The notes below the pieces were generated by a model. The model saw only the letters and a program-made list of their open reading frames with translations, did no database searches and was not told the origin of the DNA. The position numbers and the translations under genes are program-made. From NCBI RefSeq assembly GCF_000576575.1, contig NZ_AWQS01000008.1:1-50135 (forward strand): a stretch of 50,135 nucleotides of DNA, in the 5' to 3' direction. Below, in pieces: positions 14,206 through 23,322 of this stretch (positions are counted from its first letter, which is position 1; every line of letters starts with the position of its first letter). Source of the stretch: Intrasporangium chromatireducens Q5-1 (GTDB lineage: Bacteria > Actinomycetota > Actinomycetes > Actinomycetales > Dermatophilaceae).

Positions 14206-15198
14206 GTGCCCGCCCGTCCCCCACTCATCCGCCTCTCCGGCGTCAGCAAGCAGTTCGGCAGCGTCCGCGCCCTCGAGGACATCTCCCTCGAGATCCCGGC
14301 CGGTGAGATCCACGGCATCGTCGGGCCGTCGGGTGCCGGCAAGTCGACCCTCATCCGGTGCCTGACCGGTCTCGAGCCGCCGACGAGCGGCGAGGTGCAG
14401 ATCGCCGGCACGCGCATCGACGGGCTGCGTGGCGCGGCGCTGCGCCGGGCCCGACGCTCGATCGGCATGGTCTTCCAGGACGTCCACCTGCTCTCCTCCC
14501 GCACCGCCGCGGGCAACGTCTCGCACCCGCTCGAGGTGGCCGGTGCCGGCCGGGCGGAGCGCGAGGGCCGCGTCGCCGAGCTGCTCGAGCTCGTCGGACT
14601 CGCGGACCGGGCCGACAGCTACCCGGCCCAGCTCTCCGGCGGGCAGCAGCAGCGGGTCGGCATCGCCCGCGCCCTCGCGACGCGTCCGCCCGTGCTGCTC
14701 TGCGACGAGCCCACCTCGGCCCTCGACGCCGAGACGACCCGACAGATCCTCGACCTGCTCCGTCGCCTGCGCGACCGGCTCGGCATCACGGTCGTCGTCA
14801 TCACCCACGAGCCCTCCGTCGTGCGCGAGGCGTGCGACTCGGTCACCCTGCTCGACCGGGGCCGTGTCGCCCAGTCCGGCGGCCTCCTCGACGTCGTGAC
14901 CTCGGGCGACACCCCGCTGGCGCGGGCCCTCGTGCCACTGCCACCCAGCGACCCCGACCGCGCCGGGCGGCTGGTCGCCGTCTCCCTGGGCGGCTCGGCG
15001 CAGGTCCGCAGCGCGCGCGACGTCCTCGCGGTCCTCGACGCTGCCGGCATCCCCGCCGAGATCGCCGCGGCGACCCTCGAGACGATCGACGGCCACCGCG
15101 TCGGGCGCCTCCAGCTCGAGGTCGCCGACAGCGACGCGGCAGAGCGCGTCACGGACCTGCTCAGCGGGCAGGGCCTCGCCGCGGAGGTGGCGGCATGA
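14206..15198 (+). CDS. metN: methionine ABC importer ATP-binding protein
   Basis: A 330-residue ATPase of the MetNIQ importer. Walker A GPSGAGKST (40-48), signature LSGGQ (143-147), Walker B LLCDEPTS (164-171) and switch His in ITHEPS are intact; the last 80 residues look like the NIL domain that senses cytoplasmic methionine and shuts transport (transinhibition). The frame is open upstream, but GTG 14206 is chosen because CAGGAG lies five bases before it and family sequence starts there. Its stop overlaps the metI start (ATGA). The presence of a NIL domain separates it from amino-acid importers of other specificity. Confidence 0.93.
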   Translation: MPARPPLIRLSGVSKQFGSVRALEDISLEIPAGEIHGIVGPSGAGKSTLIRCLTGLEPPTSGEVQIAGTRIDGLRGAALRRARRSIGMVFQDVHLLSSRTAAGNVSHPLEVAGAGRAEREGRVAELLELVGLADRADSYPAQLSGGQQQRVGIARALATRPPVLLCDEPTSALDAETTRQILDLLRRLRDRLGITVVVITHEPSVVREACDSVTLLDRGRVAQSGGLLDVVTSGDTPLARALVPLPPSDPDRAGRLVAVSLGGSAQVRSARDVLAVLDAAGIPAEIAAATLETIDGHRVGRLQLEVADSDAAERVTDLLSGQGLAAEVAA

Positions 15199-15878
15199 CG
15201 CACCTGGCCGACGGCACCTGGCTCGACAACCCGGTCATCACCGAGGGCATGTGGCCGGCGACCCAGGAGACGCTGCTGATGACCCTCCTGGCCTCCGTCT
15301 TCACCCTCCTCGGCGGCCTCCCCCTCGGCGTTCTCCTGCACGTGACCGGCCCCAACGGCCTGCGGCCGGCACCCGCCCTCAACCGCGCGCTCGGAGCGGT
15401 CGTCAACGTCGGTCGGTCGCTGCCGTTCCTCATCCTGATGATCGCCATCATCCCGTTCACGCGCTTCGTCGTGGGCACGAGCGCGGGCTGGCAGGCCGCC
15501 GTCGTGCCACTCACGGTCGGGGCGATCCCCTTCTACGCCCGCCTCGTCGAGACGTCGCTGCGCGAGGTGCCGGGCGGCAAGGTCGAGGCCGCACAGATGA
15601 TGGGGGCGAGCGACGGCCAGATCGTCCGGCAGGTCCTGCTCGCCGAGGCCGCGCCCGGACTGGTGGCCGGCCTGACCACCACGGTCATCGCCCTCGTGTC
15701 GTACACCGCGATGGCCGGCGCCGTCGGCGGCGGCGGGCTCGGCGCGACGGCGATGTCCTACGGCTACAACCGGTTCCAGAGCGACGTGATGATCGCCGCC
15801 GTCGTCCTGCTCGTCGTCATCGTCCAGCTCGTGCAGGTGGTCGGCGACCTCGTCGTCCGCCGCATCGACCACCGCTGA
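15195..15878 (+). CDS. metI: methionine ABC importer permease
   Basis: A 227-residue inner-membrane permease with about five hydrophobic segments. The EAA loop is visible as EVPGGKVEAAQMMGASDGQIV around residues 128-148 (it contacts MetN), and the family motif VGRSLPFLILMIAIIPFTR precedes it. It overlaps metN by 4 bp and is followed after 94 bp by metQ; the gap carries one GTATGCCGCT motif copy at 15933-15939. Confidence 0.95.
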   Translation: MTHLADGTWLDNPVITEGMWPATQETLLMTLLASVFTLLGGLPLGVLLHVTGPNGLRPAPALNRALGAVVNVGRSLPFLILMIAIIPFTRFVVGTSAGWQAAVVPLTVGAIPFYARLVETSLREVPGGKVEAAQMMGASDGQIVRQVLLAEAAPGLVAGLTTTVIALVSYTAMAGAVGGGGLGATAMSYGYNRFQSDVMIAAVVLLVVIVQLVQVVGDLVVRRIDHR

Positions 15879-15972
15879 AGCGCATCCCCCGGAGGCGCGC
15901 CCACCGCACCTACGCACGCAACCCAGCTCAGCGGCATACCGCCCGATCTGTTTGACCCGAAAGGAAACTCCC

Positions 15973-16815
15973 ATGTCCCGTGCCCTGCCCATCGCCGCAA
16001 CCATCGCTGTCGGCGCGCTCGCACTCAGCGCCTGCGGCGCGACCTCGAACGCCGCCCCGACCGGCCCGAAGACCGAGGGGGGCGTCACGACGATCACCAT
16101 CGGCGCGAGCCCGACCCCGCACGCGAAGATCCTCCAGTTCGTCCAGGACAACCTGGCCGCGAAGGCAGGCCTCAAGCTCGACATCAAGCTCTATGACGAC
16201 TACGTCCAGCCCAACGTCCAGCTCGCCGAGGGCACGCTCGACGCGAACTACTTCCAGCACGTGCCGTACTTCGACGCCCAGGTGCAGGAGAAGGGCTACG
16301 AGTTCGCCCACTTCGCAGGCGTGCACATCGAGCCCTTCGGCCTCTACTCCAAGAAGGTCACGGCGCCGAACGAGCTCAAGGACGGCGCGCAGGTCGGGAT
16401 CAACAACGACCCCTCCAACCAGGGCCGGGCGCTCGAGCTGCTCGTCAAGGCCGGGCTCATCACGCTCAAGGACGGCAAGAACGCGACGAACGCGACGCTG
16501 TTCGACATCGCGAGCAATCCGAAGCACCTCACGTTCAAGGAGACCGACCCGGCTCAGCTCGTCCGGTCGCTCGACGACTTCGACGCTGCGGTCATCAACG
16601 GCAACTATGCGATCGAGGCGGGCCTCAGCCCGGCGAAGGACGCGATCCTCGTCGAGTCCGGCCAGGACAACCCCTACGCCAACATCGTCGCGATCCGCAA
16701 GGACGAGGAGAACAACGCCGCCCTGAAGAAGCTCGACGGCCTGCTGCACTCCCCCGAGGTCAAGCAGTACATCGAGAAGACGTGGAACGACGGCGCGGTG
16801 CTGCCCGCGTTCTGA
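15973..16815 (+). CDS. metQ: methionine-binding lipoprotein
   Basis: The 280-residue substrate-binding component of the importer, NlpA family. The N-terminus is a lipoprotein signal with lipobox LSAC, so Cys21 is lipidated and the protein sits on the outer face of the membrane. The family blocks TITIGASPTPHAKIL, YDDYVQPNVQLAEGTLDANYF (in two parts near residues 73-93) and the C-terminal YIEKTWNDGAVLPAF are present. ATG 15973 follows AAGGAAA; an in-frame TTG 21 bp upstream is not needed. Next comes a strong terminator. Confidence 0.95.
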   Translation: MSRALPIAATIAVGALALSACGATSNAAPTGPKTEGGVTTITIGASPTPHAKILQFVQDNLAAKAGLKLDIKLYDDYVQPNVQLAEGTLDANYFQHVPYFDAQVQEKGYEFAHFAGVHIEPFGLYSKKVTAPNELKDGAQVGINNDPSNQGRALELLVKAGLITLKDGKNATNATLFDIASNPKHLTFKETDPAQLVRSLDDFDAAVINGNYAIEAGLSPAKDAILVESGQDNPYANIVAIRKDEENNAALKKLDGLLHSPEVKQYIEKTWNDGAVLPAF

Positions 16816-16826
16816 CGCACCGTGAC

Positions 16827-16854
16827 AGGGCCCCGGTCGGCTGGCCGGGGCCCT
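16827..16854. terminator. bidirectional terminator between metQ and the flavodoxin-like gene
   Basis: AGGGCCCCGG (16827-16836) and CCGGGGCCCT (16845-16854) form a perfect 10-bp stem with an 8-nt loop, 11 bp past the metQ stop and touching the stop of the converging gene. No U-tract, as is common in actinobacteria. Confidence 0.85.
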
Positions 16855-17312
16855 CAGTCCCCCATCAGGGTTGCCGCGAGGGTGCCGCCGAGCTCGAACG
16901 CCGCCTCGCGAACCGCTTTGTCGACCGCGCCGGTCACGAGCAGCGGCTCGGCCGCGATGACCCAGCCGAGGGCGCCGGCGATGGACTCGATCGCCCGTCG
17001 CGCCCCTTCCGTGTCGTTGTTGCCGTGCACCCAGTAGCCGTACGGCAGGCCCGGCTTGGCCTCGAGGGTCGGGTAGTAGACCGTGTCGAAGAAGTGCTTG
17101 AGCGCACCGCTCATGTAGCCGATGTTCGCCGGCGTGCCGAGCAGCAGGCCGTCGGCCGCGAGCAGGTCGCTCACGCTCGCCGACAGCGCGGGCCGTGCCT
17201 CGACCTCGACCCCGTCGATGCCGTCGGCATGTGTGCCGGCGAGCACGGACTCGAGGATCTCCTGGACGGCCGGCGAGGGCGTGTGGTGGACGACGAGGAG
17301 GCGGGCGCTCAC
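16854..17312 (-). CDS. flavodoxin-like NAD(P)H-dependent oxidoreductase family protein
   Basis: A 152-residue cytoplasmic protein with a flavodoxin fold. The FMN phosphate-binding start VVHHTPSPAVQEI is residues 7-19; LLLGTPANIGYMSGALKHFFD (residues about 56-75) matches the second flavin loop of the family; YGYWVHGNNDT binds the isoalloxazine region in relatives. Physiological partner unknown. It lies between metQ (convergent) and mgtA (24 bp upstream, same strand), and may be co-transcribed with mgtA. Confidence 0.8.
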   Translation of the reverse strand: MSARLLVVHHTPSPAVQEILESVLAGTHADGIDGVEVEARPALSASVSDLLAADGLLLGTPANIGYMSGALKHFFDTVYYPTLEAKPGLPYGYWVHGNNDTEGARRAIESIAGALGWVIAAEPLLVTGAVDKAVREAAFELGGTLAATLMGD

Positions 17313-17336
17313 GCCCCCAACCTAGCCGTATGCCGC

Positions 17337-19946
17337 TCACCCACCTCGCGCGTCGAGGTGCGGTGAGCTGAACCGCGCGGCCCTGCGGCGCACCCGACGC
17401 TCGTGCGGGGGACGGCGTCGCGGCCGGCTGTCCGGCAGCCCGGACCGGGCCAGCCGGAAGAAGCGGCGCTTGGCCACCTCGACGAGGACCAGGTAGGCCG
17501 CGACCATGGCGACGATGACGGCCAGCAGCGAGCCCGGGAGCGGGACGAAGCCGAGCGGCGGCCCCAGGGGCGTGAAGGGCAGCGCGACCCCGCCCAGCAC
17601 AGCGGCCAGCACGGCCACGACGAGCCCCACGCTCGGGCGACTTCGGTAGAACGGCGAGCGCCGGGTGCGGATCACGAAGATCACGAGCGCCTGGGTCGCG
17701 AGCGACTCGACGAACCAGCCGGCGTGGAACAGCGCGGCGTCGGCATGGAAGACCCACAGCAGCACCGCGAACGTGCCGAGGTCGAAGGCGGAGCTCACCG
17801 GACCGAACAGCACCATCCAGCGGCGGACGAGGCGCAGGTCCCAGTGCGATGGGCGGCGCAGCTGTTCGGCGTCGACGGTGTCGCCCGGGATCGCGAGCTG
17901 GCTCGTGTCGTAGAGCAGGTTGCCGAGCAGGATCTGCGGCGGCAGCATCGGCAGGAAGGGCAGGATCGCCGAGGCGATCGCGGCCGAGAACATGTTGCCG
18001 AAGTTGCTCGACGTCCCCATCAGGACGTACTTGATCGTGTTGGCGAAGATGCGCCTGCCCTCGACGACCCCGTCGGCGAGGACCCCGAGGTCCTTCTCGA
18101 GCAGGACGATGTCGGCGGCGTCCTTGGCGACGTCGGTCGCCGTGTCGACCGAGATGCCGATGTCTGCGGCGTGGATCGCGCTCGCGTCGTTGACGCCGTC
18201 ACCGAGGAACGCGACGTCGAAGCCGCTCGCCCGCTGCGCCCGCACGATGCGCTGCTTGTCCTCGGGGGTGACGCGGGCGAAGATCGTCGTGCCGGCGACG
18301 AGGTCGCGCAGGGCGGAGTCGTCGAGCCCGCGCAGCTCGGCGCCGGTCGCCACGGCCCGGACCTCGAGGCCGAGCTCCGCGCAGACCCGCTGCGCGACGA
18401 GCGGGTTGTCGCCGGTGATGAGCTTGACGTCGATCCCGAGGGAGCGGAGCCGGACGAGGGCCACGCGCGCGGATGCCTTGGGCGGGTCGCTGAAGACGAG
18501 GAACCCGACGAGGTCGAGGTCGCGCTCCTGCCTCACGTCGAGCTCGTCGCCCACGCCGGCCCCGAGCACTCGCCGTGCTGCTGCGACGACGCGGCCACCG
18601 GCCGAGAACTCGGCGTCGAGCAGGTCGCGCGTGCCGGGCGGGACGAAGCCGCAGGCTGCGAGGACCTGCTCGGGAGCGCCCTTGACCCACAGCTCGCGGC
18701 GGCCGTCGGGGTGCTCGACGACCACCGAGGCACGCTGCCGGTCGTGGTCGAAGGGCAGCACGGCGACGCGCCGCAGCGGGGCCACGAGCGACCTCGGCCG
18801 TCGGGCGAGCGGTGAGGCCCAGAGGGCTGCGTCGAGCACGTCGAGGTCCGCCGGTGTCACCTCCCCGACGGGAAGCACCGAGGCAGGTGCACTCGTGCAG
18901 GGCAACGCAATGGTGACCGGCTCGTCGGACGGGGCGCCGTCCGGCCCGAGCGACCGCATCAGCTCCATCCGTCCCTCGGTGAGGGTGCCCGTCTTGTCCG
19001 TCATGAGGATCTCGGTGTCGCCGAGGTCCTCGATGCAGACGAGCCGCTTGACGAGGACCCGCTGGCGGGCCAGGGTGCGGGAGCCGACGGCCAGGCTGAT
19101 CGAGACGATGGCCGGCAGCAGCTGCGGGGTGATCCCGACGGCGATCGCGAGCGAGAACAGCAGCGCGTCGATGAGGGGCCGGTGCAAAACCATGTTGGCG
19201 ACGAAGACGCAGGTCGTCAGGGCACCGGCGACGATGACGAGCAGCCCCGAGAACCGGCGCAGGCCGGCCTGGAACTCCGTCTCGCCGTGGCGGCTCCCGA
19301 GGGCGAGGGCCAGCCGCCCGAACTCGGTCCGGCCCCCGGTCGCGGTGACGACGCCGAGGCCCGAGCCGCCGACGACGACGGTGCCCATCCACGCCCGGGT
19401 GGGGTCGTCCAGCTCGGCCACCTGAGCGGCCCCGTCCGATGCCGCCTGCTTCTCCACGTGCGCCGTCTCCCCGGTGAGGATCCCCTCGTCGCACAGCAGT
19501 GTCGCGGTCGACAGGAGCAGCAGGTCGGCCGGGACGACCTGTCCCCGCTGCAGCTGCACGAGGTCACCGGGCACGAGGCCGACGACGTCGACCCGGACCG
19601 GGACGCCGTCGCGCACCACCATCGCCTCGTGCCGGATCCGGGAGTGCAGCGCCTCGGCCGCCCGGGCGGCCCGGTACTCGTTGGTGAACCCGAGGCCGAC
19701 CGAGACGACGAGGATGACGCCGATGATGACGGCGTCGGTCTGCTCGCCGAGGAAGAACGACACGGCGGCGGCCCCGGCGAGCAGGACGAGGAGCGGCGAG
19801 CGCAGCTGTGCGACCAGCACCGGGAGCCACTGCGCCCGGTGCGTGCGCACCGCGTTGGGGCCGACCACCGCGAGACGCCGGGCGGCCTCCTCGGACGTCA
19901 GGCCGCGCGCACGACCGATCGCCTGGGTGGACTGAGTGGGGGCCAC
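17337..19946 (-). CDS. mgtA: MgtA-type magnesium-importing P-type ATPase
   Basis: An 869-residue membrane ATPase of the P3B class, bringing Mg2+ into the cell. The phosphorylated Asp is in DKTGTLT near residue 317, the actuator loop LTGETAHVEK near 159, the hinge GDGVNDASAIHAADIGISVD near 585. Class-specific membrane motifs are VGITPQLLPAIVS (MgtA has VGxTPxxLPxIV) and GNLLYDTSQLAIPGDTVD; about ten transmembrane segments in the usual 2-2-6 arrangement. Start GTG 19946. The basic C-terminal tail (about 35 residues, Arg-rich) is longer than in E. coli MgtA. I see no M-box riboswitch in the 116-bp gap to nusB. Confidence 0.92.
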   Translation of the reverse strand: MAPTQSTQAIGRARGLTSEEAARRLAVVGPNAVRTHRAQWLPVLVAQLRSPLLVLLAGAAAVSFFLGEQTDAVIIGVILVVSVGLGFTNEYRAARAAEALHSRIRHEAMVVRDGVPVRVDVVGLVPGDLVQLQRGQVVPADLLLLSTATLLCDEGILTGETAHVEKQAASDGAAQVAELDDPTRAWMGTVVVGGSGLGVVTATGGRTEFGRLALALGSRHGETEFQAGLRRFSGLLVIVAGALTTCVFVANMVLHRPLIDALLFSLAIAVGITPQLLPAIVSISLAVGSRTLARQRVLVKRLVCIEDLGDTEILMTDKTGTLTEGRMELMRSLGPDGAPSDEPVTIALPCTSAPASVLPVGEVTPADLDVLDAALWASPLARRPRSLVAPLRRVAVLPFDHDRQRASVVVEHPDGRRELWVKGAPEQVLAACGFVPPGTRDLLDAEFSAGGRVVAAARRVLGAGVGDELDVRQERDLDLVGFLVFSDPPKASARVALVRLRSLGIDVKLITGDNPLVAQRVCAELGLEVRAVATGAELRGLDDSALRDLVAGTTIFARVTPEDKQRIVRAQRASGFDVAFLGDGVNDASAIHAADIGISVDTATDVAKDAADIVLLEKDLGVLADGVVEGRRIFANTIKYVLMGTSSNFGNMFSAAIASAILPFLPMLPPQILLGNLLYDTSQLAIPGDTVDAEQLRRPSHWDLRLVRRWMVLFGPVSSAFDLGTFAVLLWVFHADAALFHAGWFVESLATQALVIFVIRTRRSPFYRSRPSVGLVVAVLAAVLGGVALPFTPLGPPLGFVPLPGSLLAVIVAMVAAYLVLVEVAKRRFFRLARSGLPDSRPRRRPPHERRVRRRAARFSSPHLDARGG

Positions 19947-20062
19947 GAGCCCATCGTCGCGCGCCGACCGGTGGCACGGCGTGGGACCTTCGGCCCATCC
20001 TCACCCGGCCGGGAGCCCGCGCCGACGCTGGAGCCAGCTGTGCGGCATACGGCCGGATGGCG

Positions 20063-20476
20063 CTAGCGGATGGTCTCCTTGACCTCGGCGAGGCGCGCCA
20101 GCAACCCGTTGACGAAGGCCGGCGACTCGTCGGTCGACAGCTCGGTGGCGAGGGCGACCGCCTCTGAGATCGCCACCGCGTCGGGGGTCTCGTCGTTGAA
20201 CAGGACCTCCCATGCGCCGAGCCGGAGGATGGCCCGGTCGACCGCCGGCATCCGTTCGAGGGTCCAGCCCTGGCTGTAGTCGGTCAGCGCGGCGTTGATG
20301 TCGGTCCACTTCTCCACGACGCCGCGCACCAGCTGTGCCGTGTAGGGGTTGTTGCCGACCCGCGACTCGGGGTCGCGGAGGCGCTCCTCGAGCAGTCCGA
20401 GCGCGTTGACGTCGCGCTGGTCCGCCTCGAAGAGGATGTCGAGGGCCCGGGCCCGGGCCTTGGTACGAGCGCCCAA
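20063..20476 (-). CDS. nusB: transcription antitermination factor NusB
   Basis: A 137-residue all-helical protein that with NusE binds boxA in rRNA transcripts. Family sequence runs from ARTKARARALDILFEADQR through NPYTAQLVRGV and AVDRAILRLGAWEVLF to the end. The start is TTG 20476, one base after the efp stop, because conserved sequence begins immediately behind it. It forms an efp-nusB pair. Confidence 0.97.
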   Translation of the reverse strand: MGARTKARARALDILFEADQRDVNALGLLEERLRDPESRVGNNPYTAQLVRGVVEKWTDINAALTDYSQGWTLERMPAVDRAILRLGAWEVLFNDETPDAVAISEAVALATELSTDESPAFVNGLLARLAEVKETIR

Positions 20477-20477
20477 G

Positions 20478-21038
20478 TCAGTTGACGCGGCCCAGGTAGG
20501 ACCCGTCGCGGGTGTCGACCTTGACCTTCGTGCCCGTCTCGAGGAAGAGCGGCACCTGGATCTGCGCGCCGGTCTCGAGGGTGGCCGGCTTGGTGCCGCC
20601 GGTGGAGCGGTCGCCCTGCAGGCCCGGCTCGGTGTGGGTGATCTCGAGGACGACGGAGGCCGGCAGCTCGACGTAGAGCGGCGTGCCCTCGTGCGTGGCG
20701 ACGATCGCGTTCTGGTTCTCGAGCATGTAGTTCGCCGCGTCGCCGACCGTCGCCTCCGACACGTTGAGCTGGTCGTAGGTGTCGGTGTCCATGAAGACGA
20801 AGTCGGCGCCGTCCTTGTAGAGGTACTGCATCGTGCGCTTGTCGACGTTGCTCGTCTCGACCTTGACGCCCGCGTTGAACGTCTTGTCGAGCGTCTTGCC
20901 GGAGACGACGTTCTTGAGCTTGGTCCGCACGAACGCGGGGCCCTTGCCCGGCTTGACGTGCTGGAACTCGACGACGGACCACAGCTGCCCGTCGATGTTG
21001 AGCACCATGCCGTTCTTCAGGTCGTTGGTCGTTGCCAC
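20478..21038 (-). CDS. efp: translation elongation factor P
   Basis: A 186-residue, three-domain factor that rescues ribosomes stalled at polyproline. The domain I tip is [10 protein letters not shown] with Lys32 at the position modified in E. coli; actinobacterial EF-P is generally unmodified there and no epmA/epmB genes are present in the window. The C-terminal [17 protein letters not shown] is diagnostic. Start GTG 21038. A -10-like TAGACT lies at 21123-21118 on this strand. Confidence 0.98.
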   Translation of the reverse strand: MATTNDLKNGMVLNIDGQLWSVVEFQHVKPGKGPAFVRTKLKNVVSGKTLDKTFNAGVKVETSNVDKRTMQYLYKDGADFVFMDTDTYDQLNVSEATVGDAANYMLENQNAIVATHEGTPLYVELPASVVLEITHTEPGLQGDRSTGGTKPATLETGAQIQVPLFLETGTKVKVDTRDGSYLGRVN

Positions 21039-21222
21039 GAAGGAATCTCTCTCGTATGCCGCTCAGCTCGCTCATGCAGGCATGGCGAAGTCACGGACGA
21101 AGGAAGTTTGCCGCGTAAGTCTAGCCGTGGGCGCCACCGAACGCGGAATCGTCGGTGTCGGTGCTGCTCGCGTGGGTGTAGCGTCGTCCGTCCGCTCCTT
21201 CCCCCCGTTCACGAGAGGTGCC
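21039..21222. promoter_or_regulatory. divergent efp / helR intergenic region
   Basis: These 184 bp must hold both promoters. Candidate -10 boxes are TAGACT (21123-21118, minus) for efp and TAGCGT (21179-21184, plus) for helR; neither has a clear -35. A GTATGCCGCTCAGCTCGCT copy begins at 21054 in the efp 5' leader. I do not recognise a rifamycin-associated element here. Confidence 0.4.
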
Positions 21223-23322
21223 GTGGCCGTGCGCGCGTCCGATGCCCCGACCGGCCCCACGGCCGCGTCGCATCCCGGCCCCGCGGGTGACGACCCGACG
21301 CTCGAGCTCGCCCGTGAGCAGGCCTTCCTCGACCGTGCCCGGGCGCAGCTCGGCCGGATGCGTGCCGCGGCTGAGGCGCTGGACGCGTCACGGGCGAGCG
21401 ACGCGATCAGCGGCGAGGTGCTCTCCCGGGTCCTCGCCCGGCGCATCGCGTCGCTGCAGGACGACCCGCGCACCACGTTGTTCTTCGGCCGCATCGACGT
21501 CGCACCGCAGGACGGGCCGCCGGAGTGCTTCCACATCGGTCGTCGCCACGTCAGTGACGAGGCAGGAGACCCGGTCGTCGTCGACTGGCGCGCTCCCCTC
21601 TCGACCGCCTTCTACCGGGCGTCGCGCCAGGACCCCATGGACGTTGTGCTCCGGCGGCGCTTCGGCGTCGAGCACGGGCGGCTCACCGCGCTCGAGGACG
21701 AGTACCTTCGGGCGGCCGGTGGGACCGGGCGAGACGGGTCGGCGGGCGCGCTGCTGGCGGCCGAGATCGAGCGCCCCCGGACGGGCCCGATGCGCGACAT
21801 CGTCTCGACGATCCAGCCCGAGCAGGACGAGATCGTCCGGGGCGACCTCGCCCAGTCGATCTGCGTGCAGGGCGCTCCCGGGACCGGCAAGACCGCGGTG
21901 GGACTGCATCGGGCCGCGTGGCTGCTCTACTCGTTCCGGGACCGGCTGGAGAGGTCCGGCGTGCTCGTGGTCGGGCCCAACCGTGCCTTCCTCGACCACA
22001 TCGGGGCCGTGCTGCCCTCGCTCGGCGAGCTCCGGGTCTCGCACGCCACGATCGACTCCCTGCTCGACCACGGCCGGGTCCGGGCTGACGAGCCGGCGGC
22101 CGTCGCTGCGCTCAAGGGCGAGGCGCGGATGGCCGCCGTGCTGCGGCGCGCCGTGTGGTCACACGTGCGGCGTCCGACAGAGGCCCTCGTCGTGCCCCGG
22201 GGCGTGCGTCGCTGGCGAGTGCCGGCCTACGTGGCGCAGGAGGTGCTCGACGAGCTCGCCTCGCGCGGCGTGCGCTACTCCTCGGCCCGCAGCCTGCTCC
22301 CGATGCGGCTCGCCCATCAGGTGCTCCTCGAGATGGAGCGTGCGGGTGACGCCCCCGACGACCGCGTGCAGGACGCCGTGGCGCGGTCCGGGCCGGTCCG
22401 CGCCTACGTTGCCGACCTCTGGCCGGCGCTCGACCCGGCGGCCGTCCTGTACCGGCTGTTCTCCGACGCCCAGGTGCTCGCCACTGCCGCCGCCGACGAC
22501 CTCTCCCCCGACGAGCAACGAATGCTCCTCTGGGACAAGCCGGCCAGCACCAAGGGAGCCGCTCGCTGGAGCCGGGCCGACATGGCGCTGCTCGACGAGT
22601 TGGCCGACCTGCTCGAGCGGGAGCCGAGCCTCGGCCACGTCGTCCTCGACGAGGCACAGGACCTCTCCCCCATGCAGCTGCGAGCCGTCGGCCGGCGCTG
22701 CTCGACCGGGTCGGTGACCGTCCTCGGTGACATCGCCCAGGGCACGACGCCCTGGGCGACGAGCTCGTGGCAGGACGCGATGCACCACCTCGGCAAGCCC
22801 TCACACGACCTCGTCGTGCTCGACCGCGGTTTCCGTGTGCCCGCCGCGGTCATCGAGTATGCCGCCCGGCTGCTGCCGCTCGTGGCGCCCGGGCTCGGCG
22901 CACCCACGTCCGTCCGCTCCAACCAGGGCCGGTTGCGGATCACCGCGGCGGTGCCGGCAGACCTCTTCACCGTGGTGGGCCGAGCAGTGCGCGAGGCGAC
23001 AGGCGCGGCCGGCTCGGTCGGCGTCATCGCACCGGACGCCATGGTGCCCGCCCTCGGGAGGGAGCTGGAGCACGCCGGGCTCGGCTTCGGCCGGCTCGAC
23101 CTGGACCACGGCGACGACGAGGACCACCAGGTCGAGGTCGTGCCGGCCAGCGTCGCCAAGGGACTCGAGTTCGACCGGGTCGTCGTCGTCGAGCCCGCGG
23201 CGATCGCGGCGGCCGAGCCGGACGAGCGGACCGGCCTGCGACGCCTCTACGTCGTGCTCACGCGAGCCGTCTCAGAGCTGACCGTCGTGCACGCCCAGCC
23301 GCTCCCCGGGCCACTGGCCTGA
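21223..23322 (+). CDS. helR: HelR/HelD-family RNA polymerase recycling motor
   Basis: A 699-residue superfamily 1 ATPase. HelD/HelR proteins push into the RNA polymerase channels and release stalled or inhibited enzyme; HelR members can remove rifamycin. Diagnostic HelD sequence is FFGRIDV, FHIGRRHVSDEAGDPVVVDW and RAPLSTAFYRA in residues about 88-130; then Walker A GAPGTGKT (217-224), Walker B VVLDEAQDLSP (about 473-483), GDIAQGTTPW and a C-terminal VVPASVAKGLEFD and YVVLTRAVSELTVVH. GTG 21223 is chosen because GAGAGG precedes it; the open frame further upstream covers efp antisense sequence. Whether this is HelR (resistance-linked) or housekeeping HelD cannot be decided by eye. Confidence 0.85.
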   Translation: MAVRASDAPTGPTAASHPGPAGDDPTLELAREQAFLDRARAQLGRMRAAAEALDASRASDAISGEVLSRVLARRIASLQDDPRTTLFFGRIDVAPQDGPPECFHIGRRHVSDEAGDPVVVDWRAPLSTAFYRASRQDPMDVVLRRRFGVEHGRLTALEDEYLRAAGGTGRDGSAGALLAAEIERPRTGPMRDIVSTIQPEQDEIVRGDLAQSICVQGAPGTGKTAVGLHRAAWLLYSFRDRLERSGVLVVGPNRAFLDHIGAVLPSLGELRVSHATIDSLLDHGRVRADEPAAVAALKGEARMAAVLRRAVWSHVRRPTEALVVPRGVRRWRVPAYVAQEVLDELASRGVRYSSARSLLPMRLAHQVLLEMERAGDAPDDRVQDAVARSGPVRAYVADLWPALDPAAVLYRLFSDAQVLATAAADDLSPDEQRMLLWDKPASTKGAARWSRADMALLDELADLLEREPSLGHVVLDEAQDLSPMQLRAVGRRCSTGSVTVLGDIAQGTTPWATSSWQDAMHHLGKPSHDLVVLDRGFRVPAAVIEYAARLLPLVAPGLGAPTSVRSNQGRLRITAAVPADLFTVVGRAVREATGAAGSVGVIAPDAMVPALGRELEHAGLGFGRLDLDHGDDEDHQVEVVPASVAKGLEFDRVVVVEPAAIAAAEPDERTGLRRLYVVLTRAVSELTVVHAQPLPGPLA

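Noticed and set aside
19947-20062. M-box magnesium riboswitch in front of mgtA
   Set aside because: The gap is 116 bp and I see no M-box core; it also has to hold the nusB 3' end.
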